Source: Desmonostoc muscorum LEGE 12446 (lineage in GTDB: Bacteria; Cyanobacteriota; Cyanobacteriia; Cyanobacteriales; Nostocaceae). From it: a stretch of DNA of 64,000 bases. Positions 45,169 to 53,010 of this stretch are shown in pieces. Position numbers and translations under genes: made by a program. The stretch covers positions 930,001 to 994,000 of the forward strand of contig NZ_JADEXS020000001.1 in assembly GCF_015207005.2 (NCBI RefSeq). Direction: 5' to 3'. Position 1 is the stretch's first letter. The number at the start of each line of letters is the position of its first letter. The notes under the pieces are model-generated. The model searched no databases and was not told where the DNA came from. It saw only the letters and a program-made list of their open reading frames with translations.

Positions 45169-45282
45169 TGTTTTTTCCTTGTTTTTGATGTTTGTTTTGG
45201 GCAATATTTGTTACCCTTATGTTTATGAATATAGATAACAATCGGGTAAAACTAGGGGAGGTACTTGAATGAATTTCGCAAA

Positions 45283-45405
45283 TTACCAGCAACTACTACA
45301 TATCCAGCAGACATAAGCGGCTGCTCTGGTTGTTCTGAGTGTCTCAACTTCACGAATCACAAATTTCTTCATTGTTTTAGGTTGAATAGATTCTACAGTT
45401 TTCAT
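45283..45405 (-). CDS. RiPP-like precursor peptide, copy 3
   Basis: Same 40-residue peptide with start ATG 45405 and stop at 45283. It is the first gene of the set in the direction of transcription. Its upstream region differs from that of copies 1 and 2 after position ~45418 (AGAAGACTGCCGAAAAC on the minus strand), so the operon promoter is probably there. The ribosome site AAGGAAAAAACAATG is retained. Confidence 0.85.
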   Translation of the reverse strand: MKTVESIQPKTMKKFVIREVETLRTTRAAAYVCWICSSCW

Positions 45406-45908
45406 TGTTTTTTCCTTCTTTTGATGTTTGTTTTCGGCAGTCTTCTCTGCCCTTGTGTTTATGAATATAGAGAGTAATCGGGTAAAACTAGGGGAGGCAA
45501 TTAAATTAATTTCAGAAATTTTTAGCAGTGCTTCAATGGATTTAAAAGCAATAAATTTCAGTTAAGCACTTCTGAACTCTATGTTCTCTGCGTCTTGGCA
45601 GTCTTCCCTTCTCTACGAGAGGCTACGCATCTACGTAAAAAAATTGACAACGACTTGTTGCGAGTTCTCACCTTGTCTCCCCACTCCCCAGTTCCGTGTC
45701 GCAACTTAAAAACTTCCTGTAATTACTGACAGGTTGAAAATTTAAATTTTGCTGATAAATCTATAAGAACTTTCTAAGCCAAATATCAGCTTTCTAGCTA
45801 TTATTCCTTAGATATCCATAATTTTTAGACTAATTATTAAAGTAATAATTAGTTCAAACTTAAACCCAAAATCTATATCGTTCATTGATCCATTGAGGTA
45901 TTGAAAGC
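45406..45908. other. Spacer between peptide operon and DM13 gene
   Basis: About 500 bp that must contain the promoter of the peptide operon (leftward) and of the DM13 lipoprotein (rightward). 45590-45650 contains the palindromic CTACGAGAGGCTACGC dispersed repeat. A promoter was not assigned. Confidence 0.5.
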
Positions 45909-46439
45909 ATGAAAATCAGATATTTGTTAATTATCAGTTTATCTTCTCTTGTTATAGTTAGCTGTGTACAAAAAGTATCCAATAAGCAGTCTAATGAAAG
46001 TCCTGCGGCTGTAAGTGCATCTGTTCCTGTCTCATCAACTCAGACCAAGCCTTTAGCCCAATCAGCACAATCTCAAAATTCAATTATTATCAAATCAGGC
46101 ACATTTGTTTCTGGAGAACATACAACTCAAGGAACAGTCCGTATTACGAAAAAAGACGGTAAATCATTTCTAGAGCTTGACCAGTCGTTTAAAACCTCTG
46201 AACAAGGGCCGGATTTAGTAGTAATTTTACATCGTTCAAATAACGTCATCAATTCAACCAAGCCACCATCCTATCCCTTAAAAAAGGGAGACTATATTAT
46301 CGTTGCTCGTTTACAAAAATATAGCGGCGCTCAGACTTATTCCATTCCTGAAAATATAAATTTAGCAGACTATAAATCTGCTGCTATCTGGTGTCGCAAG
46401 TTTAATGCTACTTTTGGTGCTGCCAATTTGAGTTTGTAA
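45909..46439 (+). CDS. DM13-domain lipoprotein
   Basis: A 176-residue protein with a lipoprotein signal (hydrophobic stretch LLIISLSSLVIVSC, Cys19), a Ser/Gln-rich linker and a C-terminal DM13 domain from about residue 60 (KSGTFVSGEHTTQGTVRIT, LDQSFKTSEQGPDLVVILH, CRKFNATFGAANL). The domain includes a conserved Cys in IWCRKF, suggested in the family for redox or electron transfer. It is probably anchored outside the cytoplasm. ATG 45909 with GAGG upstream. Confidence 0.88.
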   Translation: MKIRYLLIISLSSLVIVSCVQKVSNKQSNESPAAVSASVPVSSTQTKPLAQSAQSQNSIIIKSGTFVSGEHTTQGTVRITKKDGKSFLELDQSFKTSEQGPDLVVILHRSNNVINSTKPPSYPLKKGDYIIVARLQKYSGAQTYSIPENINLADYKSAAIWCRKFNATFGAANLSL

Positions 46440-46482
46440 AGATTAACCAAAAACTCAAGAATAAATCACAGAGAAAAAGTTT

Positions 46483-46590
46483 ATGAAATTAGAAGGTAAA
46501 CTTGCCTTAGTTACTGGTAGCAGTCAAGGCATCGGACAGGGAATTGTTTTGCGTCATGGTGGATTACTTTGGAATTATCAAGAACAGTAG
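46483..46590 (+). pseudogene. Short-chain dehydrogenase reduced by internal deletion
   Basis: A 35-codon frame. The first ~23 residues are the intact Rossmann start of a glucose-dehydrogenase-like SDR (MKLEGKLALVTGSSQGIGQG, with the GxxxGxG loop) and the last ~12 are the C-terminus of the same family (HGGLLWNYQEQ). The ~200 residues between are missing. So a single internal deletion fused the two ends in frame. The product is unlikely to be functional. Confidence 0.8.
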
Positions 46591-46601
46591 AGAGAAAAAC
46601 T

Positions 46602-46790
46602 ATGTCAGATTCATCCTTATTTATTCCAGTAATTCTTGGTACTCCCCATCAAGGTCGCCAAAGCGAACACGTTGCTAAATTTATTGTCGAGCAGATTGCA
46701 GCACGCGATCGCCTAGAAACCGAACTCATCGATATTAGAAAAATGGCGATCATGCCCCATGCCCAATGCCCCATGCCCAACTCGGTATAA
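46602..46790 (+). pseudogene. NAD(P)H-dependent FMN reductase, truncated
   Basis: About 62 codons from ATG 46602 (MSDSSLFIPVILGTPHQGRQ). The flavodoxin-fold start PVILGTPHQGRQSEHVAKFIVE and LETELIDIRKMAI are clear, then the sequence turns into translated CCCCATGCCCAATGCC repeats (PHAQCPMPNSV) and stops. The normal protein is about 190 residues. The gene appears cut by a short repeat. It is in line with the SDR remnant and the cupin gene, so an oxidoreductase operon has decayed here. Confidence 0.8.
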
Positions 46791-46814
46791 AATTTTAAAA
46801 GTGAGGAAATTACC

Positions 46815-47312
46815 ATGACAGTCAATCAAAAAGAATTATTGCAACAACCAGGACAAGGTTCTTCTTACTGGGTGCTTGGAGATTTATATACTTTTAAAGC
46901 TGTAGGTGAGGAAACTGGTCAAGCCTATGCCCTAATTGAGATTATCATTCAACCACAAAGCAGTACACCTCCTCACGTTCATAGTCATGAGGATGAAGCT
47001 TTTTATATTCAAGAGGGTGAATTGGAATTTCAATTGCATGACCAAACAATATTAGCAACTCCTGGAACTTTTCTCCATTTTCCTAAAGGACAGATTCATG
47101 GGTTTACAAACATCGGTTTAGAACCAGTAAAATTGCTGTGTTGGCTGACGCCAGCAGGGTTAGAAAAGTTTTTCATGGAAATAGGTGTGCCAGTTTCAGA
47201 AAGTATCTCATCAACTACTGTTAGTCCCGCAGATATGGAAAAAGTTTTGGCAACTGCTCCCAGCTACGGTATAAAAATTATTCCTCCACCTGTTGAATCT
47301 TTGCAGGGATGA
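46815..47312 (+). CDS. Cupin-domain protein (quercetinase-like)
   Basis: A 165-residue single-domain cupin. The metal-binding motif is present (PPHVHSHEDEAFYIQEGELEF, with three His/Glu positions) and the second motif includes FPKGQIHGFTN (His). This family includes quercetin dioxygenase-like and other small oxygenases. GAGGAAATTACC precedes ATG 46815. It lies directly after the truncated FMN reductase. Confidence 0.88.
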   Translation: MTVNQKELLQQPGQGSSYWVLGDLYTFKAVGEETGQAYALIEIIIQPQSSTPPHVHSHEDEAFYIQEGELEFQLHDQTILATPGTFLHFPKGQIHGFTNIGLEPVKLLCWLTPAGLEKFFMEIGVPVSESISSTTVSPADMEKVLATAPSYGIKIIPPPVESLQG

Positions 47313-47367
47313 GAAATGGTTCTATTTTAGATTTTAAGTTTTCAATGAACAATCCAAAATTTAAAAT

Positions 47368-48576
47368 CTAAAATCTAAAATTTGCTGAATCCGAGGGCGA
47401 TCGCTGTGATTTATTATGTAGAACAATTTCCCCTTTTTTATTAATCTTCACCGGATTTTTAGGAAAAGCTTGATTATTCAAATAACGCATAAGTTTCACA
47501 GTCCGAAAATGCCGATCTACTTGAGGGATTCCCTGCCGATCCATGCGAATGGGAATAATTTTACTTGATACCAAATTTCCAGATGAATTGAGTTTGACTT
47601 CTAAAATGAGTGAGTCACCTGCTTGAGCATTTGTAGATAAAGTCCGATATCCCAAAAAATTCCCTAAAGAATAAGCTATGATTTTTTTCTTATAAATTTC
47701 CATCGCTCTGGGAACGTGAGGCCCGTGTCCCAGTACTAAGTCTGCTCCTGCATCAATCATTTTTCTGGCAAAATTGATTGAATTACCTCGGTTTTCTCCA
47801 TAAAAAAACTCTGTCTGATTCTTAACGTGTAGTGCTTCTGTTCCCTCAGCTCCAGCGTGCATCGATACTATTACAATGTTGGCATTATTTTTAGCTTCTG
47901 TTACGAGTTTTTCAGCTGCTGCTAAATTATGGATGGAATTATACATTTCATAAGGAGAAAAACCAATCATTCCCACAGGGATATTGTTAGCTTTTAGATA
48001 GAGAATTTGATTTTTATGACCTAATGTGGCAATCCCCACAGCCTCAAGATTCTTCTTTGTATCTTTGAACCCTACCAGACCAAAATCCATTGCATGGTTA
48101 TTCGCCATATTGAATACATTAAAACCAGCCTTACCAAATAGCTGAGCATATGCAGGTGGAGAGCGAAATGCAAAGACTTGTCCTCGACTAATATCTTTAG
48201 TAGTGTAGGGATAATTAGTTAAGCTACTTTCAAAGTTACCAAATAAGATATCAGATCCTTGCAAGTGGGTTCTCACTGATTTTGGTAATAATTGCTCTCG
48301 AAAGCGGGGTAATCTGTAGTTAGGAAAATTAGTACCAGGAATAATATCTCCAACAGCTTTAATGGTAACGGTGCGTGGAAAAGTTTGTTTTTTTGATGTT
48401 GGTGGCGTAGATTCAGGTATAGTTAATGGTAATAAACCAGGTTCAGCAGGTGTAGTAGCAGCATTTGTTCGCTGCGATCGCCCAACCCGAATGAAGACTC
48501 CTGCACTAATACCCAGATAAAAACAGACACCAATACAAGCAAACGAAACTGGTCGCCGCAAGCTCGAACTCGTCAT
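47368..48576 (-). CDS. CapA-family (poly-gamma-glutamate synthesis) exported protein
   Basis: A 402-residue protein with one N-terminal helix (VSFACIGVCFYLGISAGVF) and the PGA_cap metallophosphatase-like domain: KAVGDIIPGTNFP, NNHAMDFG, VSMHAGAEGTE, LGHGPHVPRAMEIY and AYSLGNFLG. CapA is linked to polyglutamate capsule export, but in cyanobacteria such proteins are uncharacterised. The start is ATG 48576 (MTSSSLRRPVSFA). Confidence 0.9.
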   Translation of the reverse strand: MTSSSLRRPVSFACIGVCFYLGISAGVFIRVGRSQRTNAATTPAEPGLLPLTIPESTPPTSKKQTFPRTVTIKAVGDIIPGTNFPNYRLPRFREQLLPKSVRTHLQGSDILFGNFESSLTNYPYTTKDISRGQVFAFRSPPAYAQLFGKAGFNVFNMANNHAMDFGLVGFKDTKKNLEAVGIATLGHKNQILYLKANNIPVGMIGFSPYEMYNSIHNLAAAEKLVTEAKNNANIVIVSMHAGAEGTEALHVKNQTEFFYGENRGNSINFARKMIDAGADLVLGHGPHVPRAMEIYKKKIIAYSLGNFLGYRTLSTNAQAGDSLILEVKLNSSGNLVSSKIIPIRMDRQGIPQVDRHFRTVKLMRYLNNQAFPKNPVKINKKGEIVLHNKSQRSPSDSANFRF

Positions 48577-48690
48577 CGTTCATTCCTCACACGATGGCAT
48601 TAGTTTATCCTATAAATATGTACTGTTAGTGTATATTTTAGTATTCTTTGCCAAATATCTGGCTAAGTAATTACGCATACATGAGAAAAA

Positions 48691-48775
48691 CGGAGAGGGG
48701 GGGATTCGAACCCCCGTTGAGTTTCCCCAAAACGCATTTCGAGTGCGTCACCATGAACCGCTCGGACACCTCTCC
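48691..48775 (-). tRNA. tRNA-Ser (anticodon CGA)
   Basis: A class II tRNA on the minus strand. The 7-bp acceptor GGAGAGG/CCTCTCC is complete, with G as discriminator and no encoded CCA. The anticodon loop CTCGAAA gives anticodon CGA (codon UCG). A long variable arm (TTGGGGAAACTCAA) and a T arm with GGTTCGAATCC are present. A T-run follows the 3' end and could terminate transcription. Confidence 0.97.
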
Positions 48776-48776
48776 A

Positions 48777-49140
48777 ATTATTTTTCACAGATTTGAGATT
48801 TATTTAGATTCAAATCTTGCGAAATTAGGGAAATGTTAATGTATCCCCTTTAGCATTATAGCATTTTGATTTTAATTGAGCGATCGCACTTACAAGCTAG
48901 AACAAGCTAAAAGCATTTCCTAGCAATGGAATAGGAATCTGCGTTAAGCCCAAGATGCCTGCTGTAACTGAGTTTGAGCCGCCGCCCTCAATTGTGTCTA
49001 TTCTGGCGATCGAGTTTACGATCGCCAGAAAAATACGCTCAAAGCCTGAATTCTCGGTGAAAATGAGGCATTGAAGAAGTCGCACTACTTCATTAATTCC
49101 AATTGAGGCACTGGGAACTCAGCATCTAAAAATAAGCAAT
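48777..49140. other. Spacer after tRNA-Ser
   Basis: About 360 bp with HIP1 sites and an inverted TCTGGCGATCG.. / CGATCGCCAGA pair at 49003-49029 (TGGCGATCGAGTTTACGATCGCCA). No gene is supported. Confidence 0.5.
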
Positions 49141-49692
49141 TTAACCAAGATAAGGGTATTGTGGCGGTTTAATTTTCAATAATTCTGTCCAGTATCGGAT
49201 AGCATTAGTTTTGGTGGTTTTGATGTCACGCGATTTATGAACTCTGCCTATTTCCATCAGAAAATATGTCAATTTCATAGCAGTAACTAAGTTGATTAAT
49301 CTTACCGCTTTCAAATGTTGTAAAAACAAGTGAATTAGAATTTTGAATTTTTGTTGATGACGAAAATACATCCACCATTTCATTTGATGTATAGCGATAC
49401 TGGTTTGATAACCTAATATGGTTTCTACTTCAGTTAATTTATCTTTAGCTTGATTATAAAGCTGGATTTCTCGTTCAAAATTACCTATTTTTTGGGCATT
49501 AGCAGCATCATCAGCTAATTGATAAGCCTGACTAATTAAGTTACCTGCGGTTTCTGCCTGTTGGTGAGTATAACCAAGTTTCATATATATGGTAGCTGCT
49601 GCTGATGCCAATTCTGCAAACTTTTCGGCATCATGTAACCAATATATTTGTGCGTGTAATTCCCCTAATGTGGCTGCTAAACTCTCATTCAT
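49141..49692 (-). CDS. Helical hypothetical protein
   Basis: About 183 residues from ATG 49692 (MNESLAATLGELHAQIYWL); an in-frame upstream start 12 codons earlier is less likely. It is predicted to be mostly alpha-helical (FAELASAAATIYMKLGYT, QLYNQAKDKLTEVETILGYQ), perhaps TPR-like. No domain is recognised. No clear operon. Confidence 0.6.
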   Translation of the reverse strand: MNESLAATLGELHAQIYWLHDAEKFAELASAAATIYMKLGYTHQQAETAGNLISQAYQLADDAANAQKIGNFEREIQLYNQAKDKLTEVETILGYQTSIAIHQMKWWMYFRHQQKFKILIHLFLQHLKAVRLINLVTAMKLTYFLMEIGRVHKSRDIKTTKTNAIRYWTELLKIKPPQYPYLG

Positions 49693-49803
49693 GTTAAATT
49701 TAAGCTTTTTTGTCAGGTGATTGACCACAGCAATATTTTAGATGAAGCGATCGCCCTTTATCCCTTCCTTAGTAAAACTCACTGATAATTTGATTTTTCA
49801 GAC

Positions 49804-49909
49804 TTAGGGACTTCCAAAAAATAAATTATCCCAAATTATTTTTACATTTGTAGGGGCGCACAGCTGTGCGCCCCTACGGTGGGATGTTTTTTTAATTGGA
49901 AGTCCCTTA
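49804..49909. mobile_element. MITE (GGGACTTCC family, copy 2) with TTA target duplication
   Basis: The element 49807-49906 has inverted ends GGGACTTCC and GGAAGTCCC and a central perfect palindrome GGGGCGCACAGCTGTGCGCCCC. TTA flanks it on both sides (49804-49806 and 49907-49909). The right TTA is also the stop codon (TAA on the minus strand) of the downstream-transcribed ABC ATPase gene. Confidence 0.8.
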
Positions 49910-51484
49910 TTTGATTGATGGGCAATCAAAACCAATTCCTGCCATCCAGCTACCGATTTCATCGCGGTTAGTATGGGCAATTGGCTTGAGGGGAGAAATT
50001 TGTCCTTTATAGATTGCACCAATGCGATCGCACAATGCAAACAATTCATCCAAATCTTCAGAAATCACCAGCACTGCTGCACCTGTATCTCGCATTTCAA
50101 TCAATGCTTCATGAATTCTGGCAGTGGCGTTGACATCCACGCCCCAAGTTGGATGTGCTGCAATTAATACAGCTGGATTTTGGGATATCTCCCGCCCCAT
50201 AATAAACTTTTGCAAGTTGCCCCCGGATAAACTAGCAGCAACAGAATTTACCCCCGCTTGGTTAACATTGAAAGCATCACAAATTCTTTGAGTCCAGGTT
50301 TTTAACTTGCCAAAGCGAATCATCCCCCGGCGTAACAACCCTTGTCCGTGGGCTGTCAGCAAAGCATTTTCCAGTAAAGTTAAACTTGGCACCACACTTT
50401 TTTCTAAACGTTCTTCTGGAACATATCCCAATCCCAGGCGGCGACGCGCAGTAACACCACTTTTGGCTATGGGCATTTCACCTAGCATAATCATTTCTGC
50501 CTGGGGAGAGATGATTTCACCACTCAAAGCTGATATTAATTCCGTTTGTCCATTCCCCGCCACTCCAGCAATACCAACGATTTCGCCAGTGTGAATTTCC
50601 AAATTAATGTTTTGCAAGGTTGTGCCGTAAGGATTTTCGGGTTTAACATGTAAATCCTTAACCAGCAAGCAAACTGGCCCTGGGGGAGATGAGGGAGATG
50701 AGGGAGAAAGTAATTCTTCTTTCCTCCCAGTCCCCAGTCCCCAGTCCCCAGTCCCTGACACATCAGCACCAATCATCATCCTGACTAGATTCGCTGCTGT
50801 TTCTGCTTGGGGGTTACAATTAGCAACGACTTTACCTTGACGCAGCACTGTAGCATGACTGCACAGAGATTGTACCTCTGGCAATTTGTGACTGCTAAAT
50901 AAAATACTGCAACCATCAGAGGCGATTTGCCTTAAAGTAGCAAAGAGTGTTTCCGTTTCTTGGGGAGTGAGAACCGCCGTTGGTTCATCTAAAATCAGCA
51001 ATTTTGGACGTTGGTACAAACACCGGAGAATTTCTAGGCGCTGTTTTTCACCAACTGAAAGGGTATGAACAGGGCGATCGCAATCTATATTTAAACCGTA
51101 TGCTGCTGATAGTGTGATAATTCTTTTAGCAACTCGTGATAAATCCCATTTTTCGCTACGAGGCAGCGTCAGGGCGATATTTTGTGTAACAGTCAGCGTT
51201 TCAAATAAATTAAAGTGCTGAAATACCATTCCAATGAACAGAGATATTGCCTCAGTTGGACTATTAATATTAACCTGTCGCCCTTCCCAAAGAATTTCAC
51301 CAGCATCCGGACGCACTAACCCATAGATAATTTTCATTAAGGTACTCTTACCCGCTCCATTTTCCCCCAAAAGAGCATGAATTTCTCCCGGTTGAATTGC
51401 CAAGTTTACCTGATGATTCGCCACAAAGCCAGAATACGATTTGCTAATATTTCTCACCTGCAACCGAGAAACTGACTTATTCAT
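49907..51484 (-). CDS. Nucleoside/simple-sugar-type ABC ATPase (BMP system, tandem NBDs)
   Basis: A 525-residue protein with two ATPase domains, typical of the YufO/RbsA type. NBD1 has Walker A LLGENGAGKST and Walker B LLILDEPTA with signature LSVGEKQR. NBD2 has LSGGNLQKF and degenerate Walker A GVAGNGQTE. The linker between them contains an in-frame STRR-derived insert, [10 protein letters not shown] then LLSPSSPSSPPGP (about 245-270; DNA 50681-50756). It probably energises import of nucleosides with the BMP lipoprotein at 51597; the permeases are not in the window. The stop codon coincides with a MITE target duplication. Start ATG 51484 with GAGG upstream. Confidence 0.88.
   Translation of the reverse strand: MNKSVSRLQVRNISKSYSGFVANHQVNLAIQPGEIHALLGENGAGKSTLMKIIYGLVRPDAGEILWEGRQVNINSPTEAISLFIGMVFQHFNLFETLTVTQNIALTLPRSEKWDLSRVAKRIITLSAAYGLNIDCDRPVHTLSVGEKQRLEILRCLYQRPKLLILDEPTAVLTPQETETLFATLRQIASDGCSILFSSHKLPEVQSLCSHATVLRQGKVVANCNPQAETAANLVRMMIGADVSGTGDWGLGTGRKEELLSPSSPSSPPGPVCLLVKDLHVKPENPYGTTLQNINLEIHTGEIVGIAGVAGNGQTELISALSGEIISPQAEMIMLGEMPIAKSGVTARRRLGLGYVPEERLEKSVVPSLTLLENALLTAHGQGLLRRGMIRFGKLKTWTQRICDAFNVNQAGVNSVAASLSGGNLQKFIMGREISQNPAVLIAAHPTWGVDVNATARIHEALIEMRDTGAAVLVISEDLDELFALCDRIGAIYKGQISPLKPIAHTNRDEIGSWMAGIGFDCPSIK
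50681..50756. repeat. STRR insert within the ABC ATPase gene
   Basis: CCTGGGGGAGATGAGGGAG then CCCAGTCCCCAGTCCCC heptamers; length keeps the frame open. It adds a low-complexity Ser/Pro/Gly linker between the two ATPase domains. Confidence 0.85.
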
Positions 51485-51596
51485 TTTTTCCTCAAGCTAA
51501 AAAGATAAAAAGGAGTCAGAATTCAGAATTCAGAATTCTGAATACTCTACCCATGTTCGCGCAGCGTCTCGTAGAGAAGAAATAAGAGTTTCAGAA

Positions 51597-52739
51597 CTAG
51601 GATTTATCTTGAGGAATTGACCCTTCAATTCCTTCAACGTACCAATCCATCGCCAGTTGTTGCTTATCATCTAACACCTTACCTTTTGGGACTCGCACTA
51701 CACCTTTTTGGTCTTTCACTGGCCCATCAAAAGGATGTGCAGTACCTTGAATAAATTCATCTCGCTTAGCATTTACTAATTGTTGTACATCAGTTGGAAT
51801 CACTTGATTCATCGGAGAAATATCTACCATTTCTTGACCAATACCATCCCAAACGTCTTGAGATTTCCAAGCATTGGTCATTACAGCCAAAGCTTTATCT
51901 GTATAGAATTTGCCCCATTTGTTAATAGCTGATGTCAGGTGAGCTTTTTGACCGAACTTGCTCATATCAGTGTTATAGCCAAAAGCATAAATGCCTTTTT
52001 CCTCAGCCAATTGTACAACAGCACCAGAGTCTGTATGCTGGGTCAGGACATCTGCACCTAAATTAACCAAAGCTTGCGCTGCTTCTCTTTCTTTAGCTGG
52101 ATCGTACCAAGTTTGTGCCCAAAGTACCTTAACTTTTGCCTGGGGATTTGTTACCCGCATTCCTTGAGCAAATGCACTGATTCCCCGAACTACTTCCGGA
52201 ATTGGATATGCGCCAATAAAACCAATTACATTTGATTTTGTCATCTTGCCAGCAATCATGCCGGTTAAGTAACGCGGTTCTTCAAAACGTCCCAAATAAG
52301 TGCCAACATTAGCAGCACGTTTGTATCCTGTACAGTGTTCAAAGAAAATGTTAGGAAACTCCTTGGCAACTTTAATTGTTGGGTTCATGTAGCCAAAGGA
52401 AGTTGTGAAAATCAACTTGTTACCATCTAATGCTAATTGGCGAATTACTCTTTCAGCATCAGCACCTTCATTGACATTTTCCACAAAGGTAGTTTTTACC
52501 TTATCTTGAAGATTGGCTTCCATGTGTCTGCGACCTAAATCATGAGCATAAGTCCAGCCAAAATCACCCACAGGCCCTATATAAACAAATCCCACTTTCA
52601 GGGGTTCATTTACTACTACAGGCGATGCCAAAGGAGATACTTCACCCGATGAATTGGAATTTCTGCCTTGAATACAACTAGTTAAGGCAAAGCTAGATCC
52701 TGCTAAAGTAACATAGTTAATAAATTTCCGACGATCCAT
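51597..52739 (-). CDS. BMP-family (BmpA/PnrA-type) substrate-binding lipoprotein
   Basis: A 380-residue binding protein with a signal combining twin-arginine (MDRRKFINYVTLAG) and lipobox (ALTSC) features. The BMP family signature is clear: LKVGFVYIGPVGDFGWTYAH, then VENVNEGADAERVIRQLA and GADVLTQHTDSGAVVQLAEE. BMP proteins bind purine nucleosides or related ligands. It is followed by the two-domain ATPase gene 112 bp downstream on the same strand, so they form one importer. Confidence 0.92.
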   Translation of the reverse strand: MDRRKFINYVTLAGSSFALTSCIQGRNSNSSGEVSPLASPVVVNEPLKVGFVYIGPVGDFGWTYAHDLGRRHMEANLQDKVKTTFVENVNEGADAERVIRQLALDGNKLIFTTSFGYMNPTIKVAKEFPNIFFEHCTGYKRAANVGTYLGRFEEPRYLTGMIAGKMTKSNVIGFIGAYPIPEVVRGISAFAQGMRVTNPQAKVKVLWAQTWYDPAKEREAAQALVNLGADVLTQHTDSGAVVQLAEEKGIYAFGYNTDMSKFGQKAHLTSAINKWGKFYTDKALAVMTNAWKSQDVWDGIGQEMVDISPMNQVIPTDVQQLVNAKRDEFIQGTAHPFDGPVKDQKGVVRVPKGKVLDDKQQLAMDWYVEGIEGSIPQDKS

Positions 52740-52823
52740 ATTTATCGATTTGGTTGAGCTGCTGAAAAAGTTTTTTCTGATTTATTAGTAGCGACAGACA
52801 CAAGATTGACTTAATTTTAGCTT

Positions 52824-52905
52824 GGGACTGGGGACTGGGGAATGGGGAATGGGGACTGGGGATTGGGGAAGATGAGGGAGATGAGGGGGATGAGGGAGAC
52901 AAGGG
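52824..52905. repeat. STRR array between BMP gene and acyl-CoA ligase
   Basis: GGGGACT/GGGGAAT heptamers followed by GATGAGGGA-type nonamers in the intergenic region between divergent genes. It may lie within the promoter region of both. Confidence 0.85.
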
Positions 52906-53010
52906 GAATTGGAGACACGGAAACAACTTGCAACAAGTCTTTCCCCTTATCTTCCCATCCTCTTCCCAATCCCCAGTACCCAGTACCCAATACCTTTTGG
53001 AGGTTTTGAA

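Larger units (their letters stand above)
44809..45519. repeat. Three tandem 237-bp units carrying the peptide genes
   Basis: Start codons at 44931, 45168 and 45405 and stops at 44809, 45046 and 45283 are each exactly 237 bp apart. The spacers between genes 1 and 2 and between 2 and 3 are also nearly identical (TTACCCGATTGTTATCTATA core on the minus strand); the spacer upstream of gene 3 has diverged (45419-45460). Confidence 0.95.

Noticed and set aside
44803..45477. Three similar plus-strand frames of 62-70 residues
   Set aside because: They are antisense shadows of the three peptide genes; they lack ribosome sites, and codon differences are synonymous only on the minus strand.
48897..49085. 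62-residue minus-strand frame between tRNA-Ser and the helical protein
   Set aside because: Contains an inverted HIP1-rich repeat and no recognisable motif; no good start site.
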